Source of the DNA: an uncultured Oscillospiraceae bacterium | Lineage (GTDB): Bacteria > Bacillota > Clostridia > Oscillospirales > Oscillospiraceae | DNA length: 58,476 nucleotides | Assembly: GCA_905205085.1 (NCBI GenBank) | Contig: CAJLCG010000002.1 | Coordinates: forward strand, 1 to 58,476 | Reading direction: 5' to 3' | Part shown: one piece after another, positions 15,225 to 23,055 of the stretch | Position numbering within the stretch: position 1 is the stretch's first letter | Layout: every line of letters begins with the position of its first letter | Translations under genes and position numbers: made by a program | Notes under the pieces: generated by a model | Seen by the model: the letters and a program-made list of their open reading frames with translations, nothing else | The model's database searches: none | Told to the model about the DNA's origin: nothing

Positions 15225-16754
15225 TTAGCCCTGCATCAAGGCGGCGCGGGCATCCCACAGATCCCACACCTGCCGGTAAATGTCCTGATAAAGCCGGAAG
15301 TATTCCGCGTATTTGCGGGTCTTCTCCGGGTCGGGCACATAGCGGTGCCGTTCATGGACGCACTGCTCTACCGCCTGCTCCATGCTGTCATACAGACCCA
15401 AAGCATAGGCTGCCACCATGGCGGTTCCTCTGGCACCAAATTCGTGACCCTGAACGGTAACCACGTCCACGCCGGTAACATCGGCCAACATCTGGCATCC
15501 AAATTTGCTCTTGGAGCCGCCGCCGGCCACTCTCAGCGTAGTAGGAGCCTTCTCGCGGCAGCGGAAGCAGTCCTGCACAGAGTAGGCAATTCCCTCATAG
15601 ACCGCACGCATCATGTGGTCTACGGTATGCTCTACCCCAAGACCGAAGAATTGTGCCCGGGCAGTGGGCTTGACAAAGGGGCTGCGCTCGCCGCCAGGCA
15701 GCATGTAGGGGTGGTAAATCAGGCCCCCGGAACCCAGCGGGATCTGCTCCACACAGGATTCCACTTCATCAAATACATCGATACCCTTCTGCTGAGCGGC
15801 CAAAATGTACTTCATTCCCAAGTTGCCGATTGTCCACTCCAGGTTGGGGGTTCCGGCCATCACGCCGAATGCACGGATCCACTTGTCGCTGCCGGCGCTG
15901 CACAAGGTATAGCCTACGTTTTCCGGGGCGTAGCTGCATTGATTCTGGGCAAAGCTCAGGTTCGTGGTGGTGCCGATAACTGCGCAGGCGTCTCCGTCGT
16001 TGAGGGTGCCGGTTCCGATGGCGTTAGCCACAAAGTCGAAGGGGCCGCCAAAAACTGGGATACCGGCATTCAGCCCCAACTGCTGGGCGATCTCCGGCAG
16101 CAGAGGATCGTGGTTCTCTAGGATCGTCCGCACCGGCGGGAACTGATCCTGCACTTCGGCAAAGCCATAGATGTCCATAAGCCGGTCGTCCCAGCGGCGC
16201 TCACGAGTATTTCCAAAGATATTGAAGCTCTCGTCACAGGACATGGTGCCGGTGAATTTGAATTTGATCCAGTCCTTGCAGGTGCAGTTCCAACGAGCCC
16301 GGTGCAGCAGCTCCGGCTCGTTTTCCAGCAGCCAGCTGGTCAGCACGATCTGAGAACCTGGATAGAAAGTGCTGCCGATGATCTCAAAAATCTTTCGGTC
16401 TGTCCCATCGCTCATCCATTGAATGCACTTGTCCAGGGCCCGGCTGTCGGTCCAGTTGATGGCGTTGCAGACAGGCTCTCCCTTATCGTCTACCAGCCAG
16501 ACACCGTCTGCCTGGCCTGTGATGGCCACAGCCAACACCGCTTCCGCGGGCAGCATAGCTCTCTCCATCAGATCCTTGACTGTCCGCATCACAGACTGCC
16601 AGACTCCGTTCATGTCCTGCTCCACCCAACCAGGACGCGGAGTAATAAGCTCTACCTTTTCGCTGGAGACGAACAGTTCAGCGCCGTGCTTGTCAAAAAG
16701 GACGCTTTTGATTTTGGAAGTACCTGCGTCGATCCCGATAATATATTTCTCCAT
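15225..16754 (-). CDS. FGGY-family carbohydrate kinase
   Basis: A 509-residue kinase with the FGGY fold: N-terminal phosphate loop YIIGIDAGTSKIKSVLFD, WVEQDMNGVW, ITGQADGVWLVD, the C-terminal ATP-site motif VAGGGSKSKFGCQMLADVTG and GARGTAMVAAYALG. FGGY enzymes phosphorylate ketoses, polyols or related sugars such as xylulose, glycerol or erythritol; the exact substrate is not readable. The start at 16754 (MEKYIIG) has AAAGGGG upstream; the longer frame adds 16 residues without a ribosome site. First gene of the minus-strand operon kinase-dehydrogenase-MBL hydrolase and divergent from the RuBisCO-like gene, so it should feed a phosphorylated sugar or sugar acid into that pathway. Confidence 0.88.
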   Translation of the reverse strand: MEKYIIGIDAGTSKIKSVLFDKHGAELFVSSEKVELITPRPGWVEQDMNGVWQSVMRTVKDLMERAMLPAEAVLAVAITGQADGVWLVDDKGEPVCNAINWTDSRALDKCIQWMSDGTDRKIFEIIGSTFYPGSQIVLTSWLLENEPELLHRARWNCTCKDWIKFKFTGTMSCDESFNIFGNTRERRWDDRLMDIYGFAEVQDQFPPVRTILENHDPLLPEIAQQLGLNAGIPVFGGPFDFVANAIGTGTLNDGDACAVIGTTTNLSFAQNQCSYAPENVGYTLCSAGSDKWIRAFGVMAGTPNLEWTIGNLGMKYILAAQQKGIDVFDEVESCVEQIPLGSGGLIYHPYMLPGGERSPFVKPTARAQFFGLGVEHTVDHMMRAVYEGIAYSVQDCFRCREKAPTTLRVAGGGSKSKFGCQMLADVTGVDVVTVQGHEFGARGTAMVAAYALGLYDSMEQAVEQCVHERHRYVPDPEKTRKYAEYFRLYQDIYRQVWDLWDARAALMQG

Positions 16755-17054
16755 GAGGATACCCCTTTCATCCATCCTAATCAAATTGACTTGCTCAGCC
16801 AATCAGCCATTGGACACGGCAAAGGACACAGGCCGGCAGAGAAATTTATTTCGTATCAAATGTACAAATACAAAATACAATGTAAATCAAGATCTGTCAA
16901 TATGTAAAAATATTTTTTAGCAAATGTGCGGTACAAATGTGTTGACAAGAACGCAAGGGTGTGCTATATTCAGCATGGACACGGAAAGAACCAAACGGAA
17001 CGGCAGCCCCATGCCACATCCGAACAAAATGAAAATAAAAAAGGAGAATGAGCT
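16755..17054. promoter_or_regulatory. Divergent promoter region, kinase and RuBisCO-like operons
   Basis: Plus: TTGACA (16942-16947), 17-base spacer, TATATT (16965-16970). Minus: TTGACA (16900-16895), 17-base spacer, TATTTT (16877-16872). The heptamer CAAATGT occurs at 16857-16863, 16921-16927 and 16934-16940, the last two 13 bases apart just before the plus -35 box; they are candidate sites for the SorC regulator encoded at 19642. AAGGAG precedes the RuBisCO-like start. Confidence 0.7.
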
Positions 17055-18371
17055 ATGAGTTACCGGAAACTGGAGGACTTTAACCTGCTGCATGCCTATC
17101 CCGAGGTGGCCTACGACGATGATTACATCATTGCTACGCTGCAAGTGAACACCGCCACCGCGGATCTGGAGCTCTTTGCTTCTGCTCTGGCTGCGGAGCA
17201 GTCCAGCGGAACCTGGATTGAGACCGTGGGTGAGACCCGGGCCATTAAGGAAAAATTCGGCGCTAAGGTAGTTGGCGTTTTTGAGATCCCCGACGTCTGC
17301 GGCACCAGCATTTCCGGTCCTCGCTACACCATCATGCAGATTGCCTTCCCCATCCACAACCTGGGTGACAGCTACGCTATGCTGATGACCACCGTGCTGG
17401 GCAATGTGGCCTCCGCCGGCCAGGTGAAGCTGCTGGACCTGGCGTTCCCCAAGGCCTATGTGGAGCGCTATCAGGGCCCCAAGTTCGGCGTACAGGGTCT
17501 GCGGGATCTGTTGGGCGTGCAGGATCGTCCTCTGCTCAATGCTATGATCAAGCCCAACGTAGGTTGGACGCCCGAGGAAGGCGTAAAGCTGTTTTATGAG
17601 GCTGCCCGCGGTGGCTGTGACGTCATTAAGGATGACGAGCTCCTGCCTGCCGACGAGATCAACTGCCCCCTGGTCAAGCGTGTGAAGCTGTTTATGGAGG
17701 CGGAGCGCCGGGTCTATGAGGAGACTGGCGAGCACACCCTCTATACCGTTAACATCACTGACCGTGCAGATAAGATCCGTGACAACGCAATGAGAGCCAT
17801 CGATGCCGGTGCCAACGCCCTGATGCTCAACTACTATACGGCAGGCTTCGCCGTAGCCCAGTCTCTGGCTGAGGATAAGGACATCAACGTCCCCATCATG
17901 GCCCACGTCGACTTCCTGGGTGCTATGGTAAGTTCTCCTGACTATGGTGTTTCCGCTCCTCTGCTGGCCGGTAAGCTCAGCCGTATGTGCGGCGCAGACC
18001 TGGCCATCTATGGCAGCCCCTACGGCAAGTTCCCCGTGAACCGCCGTCCTTATCTGCGTGCGCTGCATAATTTCACCCAGCCTCTGCACCACATCAAGCC
18101 CACCATGGTAGCCATCTCCGGCGGCACCACACAGCTTGTGGTTTCCAAGATCATCAAGGATCTGGGCACAGATATCATTCTGGCGGGCGGCGGCGCCGTT
18201 CATGGACATCCCGACGGCTCCCGCGCTGGCGCCAAGTCCATGCGTGATGCCATTGACGCGGCGATCAAGGGGATTCCTCTGGAAGAGGCGGTCAAGTCCT
18301 CTCCCGAGCTGATGGCCATGGCAAAGCACCTTGGTTTTGATGCTGCCAGCAATTTTGATCTGATGAAGTAA
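17055..18371 (+). CDS. RuBisCO-like protein (form IV)
   Basis: A 438-residue member of the RuBisCO large-subunit superfamily. The carbamylatable lysine and metal ligands are kept as K192-D193-D194-E195 (GGCDVIKDDELL), with K166 in IKPNVGWT, H284 in MAHVDFLGA and phosphate-binding GGG 378-380 (LAGGGAVHGHPDG). The region of the RuBisCO catalytic His327 reads AIYGSPYGKFP, and loop-6 Lys is not present, so CO2 fixation is unlikely. Known relatives act as enolases (MtnW), isomerases or decarboxylases of phosphorylated sugar acids. The next gene is an MtnX-like phosphatase, the same pairing as mtnW-mtnX in methionine salvage, but no mtnA, mtnB or mtnD is present. Probable reaction: enolisation, isomerisation or decarboxylation of the phosphorylated product of the FGGY kinase. 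Exact function unknown. Confidence 0.88.
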   Translation: MSYRKLEDFNLLHAYPEVAYDDDYIIATLQVNTATADLELFASALAAEQSSGTWIETVGETRAIKEKFGAKVVGVFEIPDVCGTSISGPRYTIMQIAFPIHNLGDSYAMLMTTVLGNVASAGQVKLLDLAFPKAYVERYQGPKFGVQGLRDLLGVQDRPLLNAMIKPNVGWTPEEGVKLFYEAARGGCDVIKDDELLPADEINCPLVKRVKLFMEAERRVYEETGEHTLYTVNITDRADKIRDNAMRAIDAGANALMLNYYTAGFAVAQSLAEDKDINVPIMAHVDFLGAMVSSPDYGVSAPLLAGKLSRMCGADLAIYGSPYGKFPVNRRPYLRALHNFTQPLHHIKPTMVAISGGTTQLVVSKIIKDLGTDIILAGGGAVHGHPDGSRAGAKSMRDAIDAAIKGIPLEEAVKSSPELMAMAKHLGFDAASNFDLMK

Positions 18372-18381
18372 TTACACGCCA

Positions 18382-18425
18382 GAGCGTGCCCTGTGTCATA
18401 CCTCCACAGGGCACGCTCATTTTTG
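18382..18425 (+). terminator. Intra-operon terminator/attenuator after the RuBisCO-like gene
   Basis: Arms GAGCGTGCCCTGTG and CACAGGGCACGCTC (18382-18418) followed by ATTTTT. It lies between the RuBisCO-like gene and the phosphatase gene, so downstream genes are probably expressed at a lower level by read-through. Confidence 0.8.
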
Positions 18426-18442
18426 TAAACAGGAGAACATGT

Positions 18443-19096
18443 ATGCATTATCGGGAGATCATTTTCTGTGACTTTGATGGCACTGTCACTGAAATCGAGA
18501 CTTTGGAGGCCTTTCTTCAGCTTTTCCTGTCGGAGAACCTGCGAGCCCTTGGACAGGAGATGATGGCAAAAGGTTACTCTGTCAAACAAGGCATCAAAGA
18601 AACCATGGCCCGCATTCCCAGTGATGACTACCGCCGCCACACAGACTTTTTCCGCCAGCTGCCGATTCGGGAAGGGTTTGAAGCTTTTCTGGACTATGCA
18701 CACACCGTTGGGATTCCCGTCGTGATTCTCTCCGGAGGCATCCGGGAAATGGTGGAGACCTCCATGGCCCCTTACCGGAACAAGATTTTGGATATATGGT
18801 CCGGCGAGGTGGATTTGAGCGGCGAGTACGTGCGCTTCTATTCCCCCTATGAGTCCGACACGGAGGTGGTAAGCAAGGTTGGAATTATGCGCCGTTACGA
18901 CTGTGACCGCACCATCTGCGTGGGAGACTCCTACACAGACCTGGAGATGGCCGCTGCTGCGGACGTGGTTTTTGCCCGGGATCGGCTGGCTTCCGCTATG
19001 GAAAAGGCAGGGAAAAAGCATTTTACTTTCGAAACCTTCTATGATATGATTAACGTGCTCAAGCAGCAGGAGGAGGCACTCCATGCAGGAAATTGA
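18443..19096 (+). CDS. HAD phosphatase, MtnX/phosphoserine phosphatase-like
   Basis: A 217-residue HAD-superfamily phosphatase. Motif I is FCDFDGTVT (nucleophile D10, acid D12), motif II VVILSGG, and motif IV VGDSYTDLEMA. The size, the class I cap sequence between motifs I and II, and the ending resemble MtnX (2-hydroxy-3-keto-5-methylthiopentenyl-1-phosphate phosphatase) and SerB-like enzymes. The ATG at 18443 is 7 bases after AGGAG; an out-of-frame ATG 4 bases earlier is rejected. It follows the RuBisCO-like gene across a terminator and overlaps the CYTH gene by 14 bases. It probably removes a phosphate from the product of the RuBisCO-like enzyme. Confidence 0.82.
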   Translation: MHYREIIFCDFDGTVTEIETLEAFLQLFLSENLRALGQEMMAKGYSVKQGIKETMARIPSDDYRRHTDFFRQLPIREGFEAFLDYAHTVGIPVVILSGGIREMVETSMAPYRNKILDIWSGEVDLSGEYVRFYSPYESDTEVVSKVGIMRRYDCDRTICVGDSYTDLEMAAAADVVFARDRLASAMEKAGKKHFTFETFYDMINVLKQQEEALHAGN

Positions 19097-19649
19097 GGTC
19101 AAAGCCTGGATCACACCCCAGGCACTGATGGAACTGCGCCGTCAATTAGAGGCAGAGGGATTTGAACCAGGTCGTGCTTATCGCCAACAGGATCTGTATT
19201 ATCTTCACCCGGCCCGAGATTTCTTTTCGACTGACGAGGCGCTCCGGCTGCGTCATATTAACGATATGAACTCCGACTTTCATGAGACGAGACTCACCTA
19301 CAAAGGTCCCAGCAAAAGCACTTTTGGGCAGAGCCGTGAGGAGCTGGAGTGTTCCGTGCCGGATGGAGAAACAGTCCAAGCGATCTTGGAGCGACTGGGT
19401 TTTCAGCCAGCGGCGGTGGTGACAAAAGAGCGAACTACTCTGCACCGGCAGGGGCTGACCTTCTGCCTGGATACGGTGGAGGATTTGGGCTCTTTTTTAG
19501 AAATTGAGGTTCTTTGTCAGGCAGGAGAAGAGGAGCAGGCCCGTCATCGCATTGAAGAGGCCATGGCCTGGGCGGCTTTTGCCAACCCGATTCCGGAGCC
19601 TGCCACTTATTTGGAACTGATTTTACGAAGAAGGAAGAAACATGGATAA
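19083..19649 (+). CDS. CYTH domain protein (class IV adenylate cyclase/thiamine triphosphatase fold)
   Basis: A 188-residue CYTH protein. The signature EIEVKAWI (residues 3-10, the ExExK motif) begins the tunnel fold, followed by DLYYLHP, ALRLRHIN, TRLTYKGP, FLEIEVLC and an acidic C-terminal end. These positions bind triphosphate and metal. Family members hydrolyse inorganic or thiamine triphosphate or make cAMP; which one applies here cannot be read. It overlaps the phosphatase gene by 14 bases and the SorC gene by 8 bases, so all three are translationally linked. Its presence in a sugar catabolic operon is unusual and may mean a phosphate-ester or nucleotide substrate. Confidence 0.82.
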   Translation: MQEIEVKAWITPQALMELRRQLEAEGFEPGRAYRQQDLYYLHPARDFFSTDEALRLRHINDMNSDFHETRLTYKGPSKSTFGQSREELECSVPDGETVQAILERLGFQPAAVVTKERTTLHRQGLTFCLDTVEDLGSFLEIEVLCQAGEEEQARHRIEEAMAWAAFANPIPEPATYLELILRRRKKHG

Positions 19650-20595
19650 GCTCTTACTGTACAACGCGGCAAAAATGTACTATGCAGACGGAAAAAGCCA
19701 GCAGGAGATTTCCAATATTATGGGGCTCTCCCGGCCTCAGATTTCCCGCCTTTTAAAGGAAGCCCGCAGCTGTCATATTGTGGAGATCACGCTCAATCCA
19801 CCGTATAGTGTCTCCTGGGAAGCCCAGGCAGACAAGCTGCGGACTCGTCTGGGCCTGTCTGTGGTACGGATCGTCAACGCCTCCGACTACGCCCAGAGTG
19901 ATACCGCTGGCCGTATTCAGGTGGTTTCCGAGTTTGCCGCGCAGTACCTTCAGGAGCAGTTTCCGACTTGTCGAAAAATCGGCGTGGGCTGGGGACGCAC
20001 GATCTATGCTACCGTCTTGGCTATGGAGCACGCCGTATCCCCCTGCCCGGCTCAGTTTGTGCCGCTGGTCGGCAACGCCGGTTTCAGTAATCCCACCTAC
20101 CAGACCAACTCCATCGTGGACCGGGCAGCGGAGAAATGCAAAGCCCAGCGTGAGTTTATCAATACGCCAGCCTTTGTTCCCACCGAAGATATCAAACAGT
20201 ACATGCTGGAGATTAACGGCCTGGATCATCACAATAGCATTTGGGACCATGTAGACCTGGCATTCTTTAGCTTGGGCGGCCCCCCGAAAACCCAGGCAGT
20301 TACTCGGGATGTATCCAATAAAACACTGCTGCAGCGTGTTTTAGCCAGCAACGCAGTGGGAGATATTTTAGGTAATTACTTCGATGCGCAGGGCCAGATG
20401 ATTCTGGAAGAGGACAGTGTCTGGTGTGTTACCATGCCCCCTGAACAGTTGAAAAAAATCGGCAGACGTATCTGTATTGCTTTGGGCTCGGATAAAGTCA
20501 ACGCCATCTGTACCGCTGCAAAAATGGGCCTGATCACTGAGCTGATTACCGACCACTATACTGCAGAGGAAATTGCAGACCATTTAGGATTTTAA
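19642..20595 (+). CDS. SorC-family sugar-binding transcriptional regulator
   Basis: A 317-residue regulator. Residues 1-55 form a winged HTH (MYYADGKSQQEISNIMGLSR, then PQISRLLKEAR) and the rest is the SorC sugar-phosphate-binding domain with IGVGWGRTIYATV, LVGNAGF, HVDLAFFSLGGP and AVGDILGNYFDAQG. Such proteins sense a phosphorylated pathway intermediate. It overlaps the CYTH gene by 8 bases and ends the plus-strand operon. It is the natural local regulator of both divergent operons, possibly through the CAAATGT repeats at 16857-16940, and its effector is expected to be a product of the FGGY kinase. Confidence 0.9.
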   Translation: MDKLLLYNAAKMYYADGKSQQEISNIMGLSRPQISRLLKEARSCHIVEITLNPPYSVSWEAQADKLRTRLGLSVVRIVNASDYAQSDTAGRIQVVSEFAAQYLQEQFPTCRKIGVGWGRTIYATVLAMEHAVSPCPAQFVPLVGNAGFSNPTYQTNSIVDRAAEKCKAQREFINTPAFVPTEDIKQYMLEINGLDHHNSIWDHVDLAFFSLGGPPKTQAVTRDVSNKTLLQRVLASNAVGDILGNYFDAQGQMILEEDSVWCVTMPPEQLKKIGRRICIALGSDKVNAICTAAKMGLITELITDHYTAEEIADHLGF

Positions 20596-20599
20596 GAAG

Positions 20600-20630
20600 A
20601 GGCCTCCGGCTTAGCCGGAGGCCTCCGTTT
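20600..20630 (+). terminator. Terminator of the SorC operon
   Basis: Perfect 11-bp arms AGGCCTCCGGC and GCCGGAGGCCT with loop TTA (20600-20624), followed by CCGTTTCTTT. Confidence 0.8.
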
Positions 20631-20704
20631 CTTTGCAGCTGGTATAATATGATGAAATAAGGGCAAACTAGATTTTTTGCGGTGAGTAAGGCTTGGCTCA
20701 AAAC

Positions 20705-20733
20705 TTGACATTTCTTGGGTGGCACACTACAAT
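20705..20733 (+). promoter_or_regulatory. Promoter of the GntR gene
   Basis: TTGACA (20705-20710), 17-base spacer, TACAAT (20728-20733), 38 bases before the chosen start at 20771; it rules out the earlier in-frame ATG at 20693. Confidence 0.8.
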
Positions 20734-20770
20734 GAGGACAGATTGTGTGCTGAAGGAGTTCAGTGAAAAT

Positions 20771-21469
20771 ATGAATTTTTCATCTCGAATTAGTCGCCCC
20801 TTGCTGTATCAGGAAGTGGTCAATGCCCTGTATCACATCATTGATGAGCAGAAGCTGCAGCCGGGAGCTCAATTTCCTTCTGAGCGGGAGTTGATTGAGC
20901 AGCTTGGAGTCAGCCGCAACGTATTGCGCGAAGCATTCCACGTGCTGGAGCAGCGGGGAATTATCGTTTCGCACCAAGGGAAAGGACGATTTTTGCGTTC
21001 GCTCCCCAGTAACGGCCCTCAACAGGACAAGTACGCCCAAATGTCAAAAAATCTGGAGCGTTATTCCTTACGGGAGGCATATGAGGTCCGTCAAGTGCTG
21101 GAAGAGAAGGCCATGGAACTGATCGTAAGGAATGCCTCAGACGAGGACTTGCAGGAGCTTGAGGCAGCCTATGGTCGTATGGTTCAGAAATTTCAGGAGA
21201 CAGGAACTACGGTGGGTGAATTTGATCTGCACCGTCTGTATGCCAAAAAAACTGGCAGCATGTTTATGGAGCAGACGCTGGACATTGTCCTGTGTACCAT
21301 TTTGGAGATGATGCAGACCACCTCCCATGACGTACTGGACATGCATAATGTGGAGCTGGAAGCCAAGGAGCACCGTCAAATTGTGGATGCCTTGAAGCAG
21401 CGGGATGCAGAAAAGGCAAAACGGTTTATGTTTGATCACATTCAAGGAACCATTGATTATTTAAAATAG
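20771..21469 (+). CDS. GntR/FadR-family transcriptional regulator
   Basis: A 232-residue regulator. The N-terminal winged HTH reads PLLYQEVVNALYHIIDEQKL to LREAFHVLEQRGIIVSHQGKGRFL. The C-terminal all-helical FCD domain (about 95-230) carries the ligand/metal-site pattern YEVRQVLEEKAMELI, FDLHRLYAKKTGS and EHRQIVDALKQRDAEKAK. FCD regulators usually sense organic acids. The start at 20771 follows AAGGAGTT downstream of the promoter. It precedes the amidohydrolase operon, whose promoter sits in the GntR terminator, and probably controls it; a GGTGACC palindrome at about 21570 may be its site. Confidence 0.9.
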   Translation: MNFSSRISRPLLYQEVVNALYHIIDEQKLQPGAQFPSERELIEQLGVSRNVLREAFHVLEQRGIIVSHQGKGRFLRSLPSNGPQQDKYAQMSKNLERYSLREAYEVRQVLEEKAMELIVRNASDEDLQELEAAYGRMVQKFQETGTTVGEFDLHRLYAKKTGSMFMEQTLDIVLCTILEMMQTTSHDVLDMHNVELEAKEHRQIVDALKQRDAEKAKRFMFDHIQGTIDYLK

Positions 21470-21480
21470 AACAGAACAAA

Positions 21481-21516
21481 AACGACAAAAGTCACAGTTG
21501 ACTTTTGTCGTTTTTT
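21481..21516 (+). terminator. Terminator of GntR gene
   Basis: Perfect arms ACGACAAAAGTCA and TGACTTTTGTCGT (21482-21511) followed by T6. The right arm contains the -35 box of the next promoter. Confidence 0.85.
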
Positions 21517-21600
21517 GTGTATACTATGAAAATAGGATGTAAACATCTTCTTTTTTTAAGAACTAGTGGGTGACCAAGTAACCCAGTGACCTGGAGGGAG
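21498..21600 (+). promoter_or_regulatory. Promoter and possible operator of the amidohydrolase operon
   Basis: TTGACT (21498-21503), 16-base spacer, TATACT (21520-21525). Downstream, between about 21565 and 21595, TGACC occurs twice, with GGTGACC in the first copy, and TGGGT/ACCCA form an inverted repeat. These are plausible FadR-type (GT-N-AC) regulator sites. Confidence 0.6.
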
Positions 21601-21605
21601 AGGCT

Positions 21606-23036
21606 ATGCTGGACGTTTTGTTTTACCACGGCATTGTGATCACAATGGCAGGAGAGCGAGTGGGGGAGGGAATCATTGAAGACGGTGCGGTTGGAATCCA
21701 GGGAAATCGCATTGTAGCAGTTGGAAAAAGTGATGTAGTCTGTGCCCAATATCAGGCCCATCGTATGATCGATGTGGAAGGGAATGTTATCTTGCCTGGC
21801 TTTGTGGATGGTCACATGCATTCTGCACTGGGCCTGTTCCGAGGGCTGGCGCAGGATACGGATGAATGGCTGCATACTTGCATCTGGCCTTTGAGGGAGG
21901 CCATGGGGCCCGAAGAGGCGGCAAAGGGCTCGATGCTGGTGCTGGCTGAGGCAGTGAAAAACGGCACGACAACCATCTGTGATTTTGATACCCATATGAA
22001 TCACCTGGTCAAAAATCACGCAAAGATTGGAACCAGAGCGTGCGTGGCTCACACGATTGCGGCACTTCCCCAGGACGTGAGCGGATTACCCCAGGGAGAA
22101 CTATATCCCTTGGACTCTGCCAAGGAAAACAAATTGTTTGAGGAGAGCTTAGAGATCATCCGGGAATGGCAGGGTGCTTGTGACGGACGAATTACCTGTA
22201 TGCTTGGGCCGCAGGCTCCCGAGCGCGTCAGTAAGGAAATGCTGCTGAAGGTCAGAGATGCAGCCGAAAAATATGGGGTAAATGTCCATATGCATGTGGC
22301 GTGTGGGGACCGGGAGACCTACCAAATGAAGAAGCGGTATCACAAGAGAACCATTCCCTTTCTCAAGGAATTAGGGCTTCTGAATGAGCGTTTGATTGGA
22401 GTGCATCTGTCGGTGGCCACACAGGAGGAGCTGAAGGAATACGCACTGTCTGGTGCGGGAATGGTACTGTGTTCAGGCAGTGAGGCAATCATTGATGGAC
22501 ATATCCCGCCGGCCCGGGAATTTGATTGTTATAGTCCCAAGCTGGCCCTTGGCTCAGACCAGACGCCGGGGGGAAACAGCTCCAATATGTTTAATGAGAT
22601 GAAGTTTACAGCAATTTTGAACAAATGCCGCTTCCAAGACCCGACCATATTCCCATGTTGGAAAGTGCTGCGGATGGCGACCATCGACGGGGCAAGAGCC
22701 ATTGGATTGGGGGACCAGATCGGTTCCTTGGAAAGCGGAAAGTTGGCAGATCTCATTGTCATTGACGTTAAACGATTGAATCTGAATCCGGTTCTGTTCC
22801 ATCCGGTAAGAAATATTGTTCCAAACTTAGTGTATGCGGCCAATGGAAGTGAGGTAACCACGGTGATGATCAATGGGACCTTCGTGGTGGAAGACGGAAG
22901 ATTGACCTTGTGCAGCGAGGATCAGATCAGAAAGGAGGCCAACGAAGCGGCAAAGCTTGTCGTGGAAAAAGCGGCAGAAAAATACCATGCACTCAACAGT
23001 AAAGTGGCGCAGATGATGGAACAACACCTGATATAA
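21606..23036 (+). CDS. Amidohydrolase, SsnA/MTA-SAH deaminase-like (TrzA/AtzA group)
   Basis: A 476-residue metal-dependent amidohydrolase. Metal ligands: H70 and H72 (GFVDGHMHS), a His in VHMHVACGD, a His in IGVHLSV and an Asp in LGSDQTPGGNSSNMF. The group removes amino groups or halogens from heterocycles (methylthioadenosine, guanine, triazines) or opens rings. The C-terminal composite-domain strands (GSLESGKLADLIVIDV) are normal. The typical MtaD stretch GTDGAASNN is replaced by GSDQTPGGNSSN, so the substrate may differ. GGAGGGAG precedes the ATG. First gene of the six-gene operon that continues with a symporter, two peptidase-like hydrolases, a racemase and an aminotransferase. Confidence 0.85.
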   Translation: MLDVLFYHGIVITMAGERVGEGIIEDGAVGIQGNRIVAVGKSDVVCAQYQAHRMIDVEGNVILPGFVDGHMHSALGLFRGLAQDTDEWLHTCIWPLREAMGPEEAAKGSMLVLAEAVKNGTTTICDFDTHMNHLVKNHAKIGTRACVAHTIAALPQDVSGLPQGELYPLDSAKENKLFEESLEIIREWQGACDGRITCMLGPQAPERVSKEMLLKVRDAAEKYGVNVHMHVACGDRETYQMKKRYHKRTIPFLKELGLLNERLIGVHLSVATQEELKEYALSGAGMVLCSGSEAIIDGHIPPAREFDCYSPKLALGSDQTPGGNSSNMFNEMKFTAILNKCRFQDPTIFPCWKVLRMATIDGARAIGLGDQIGSLESGKLADLIVIDVKRLNLNPVLFHPVRNIVPNLVYAANGSEVTTVMINGTFVVEDGRLTLCSEDQIRKEANEAAKLVVEKAAEKYHALNSKVAQMMEQHLI

Positions 23037-23055
23037 CACGAAAGGAGATTCCGAC

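Noticed and set aside
13947..16121. Plus-strand open frame of 724 codons over the dehydrogenase and kinase genes
   Set aside because: Antisense to recognised enzymes, no RBS, no domain.
17055..18371. Assigning the RuBisCO-like protein to MtnW or to carbon fixation
   Set aside because: MtnA, MtnB and MtnD are missing and the RuBisCO His327/loop-6 residues are absent; only the superfamily is supported.
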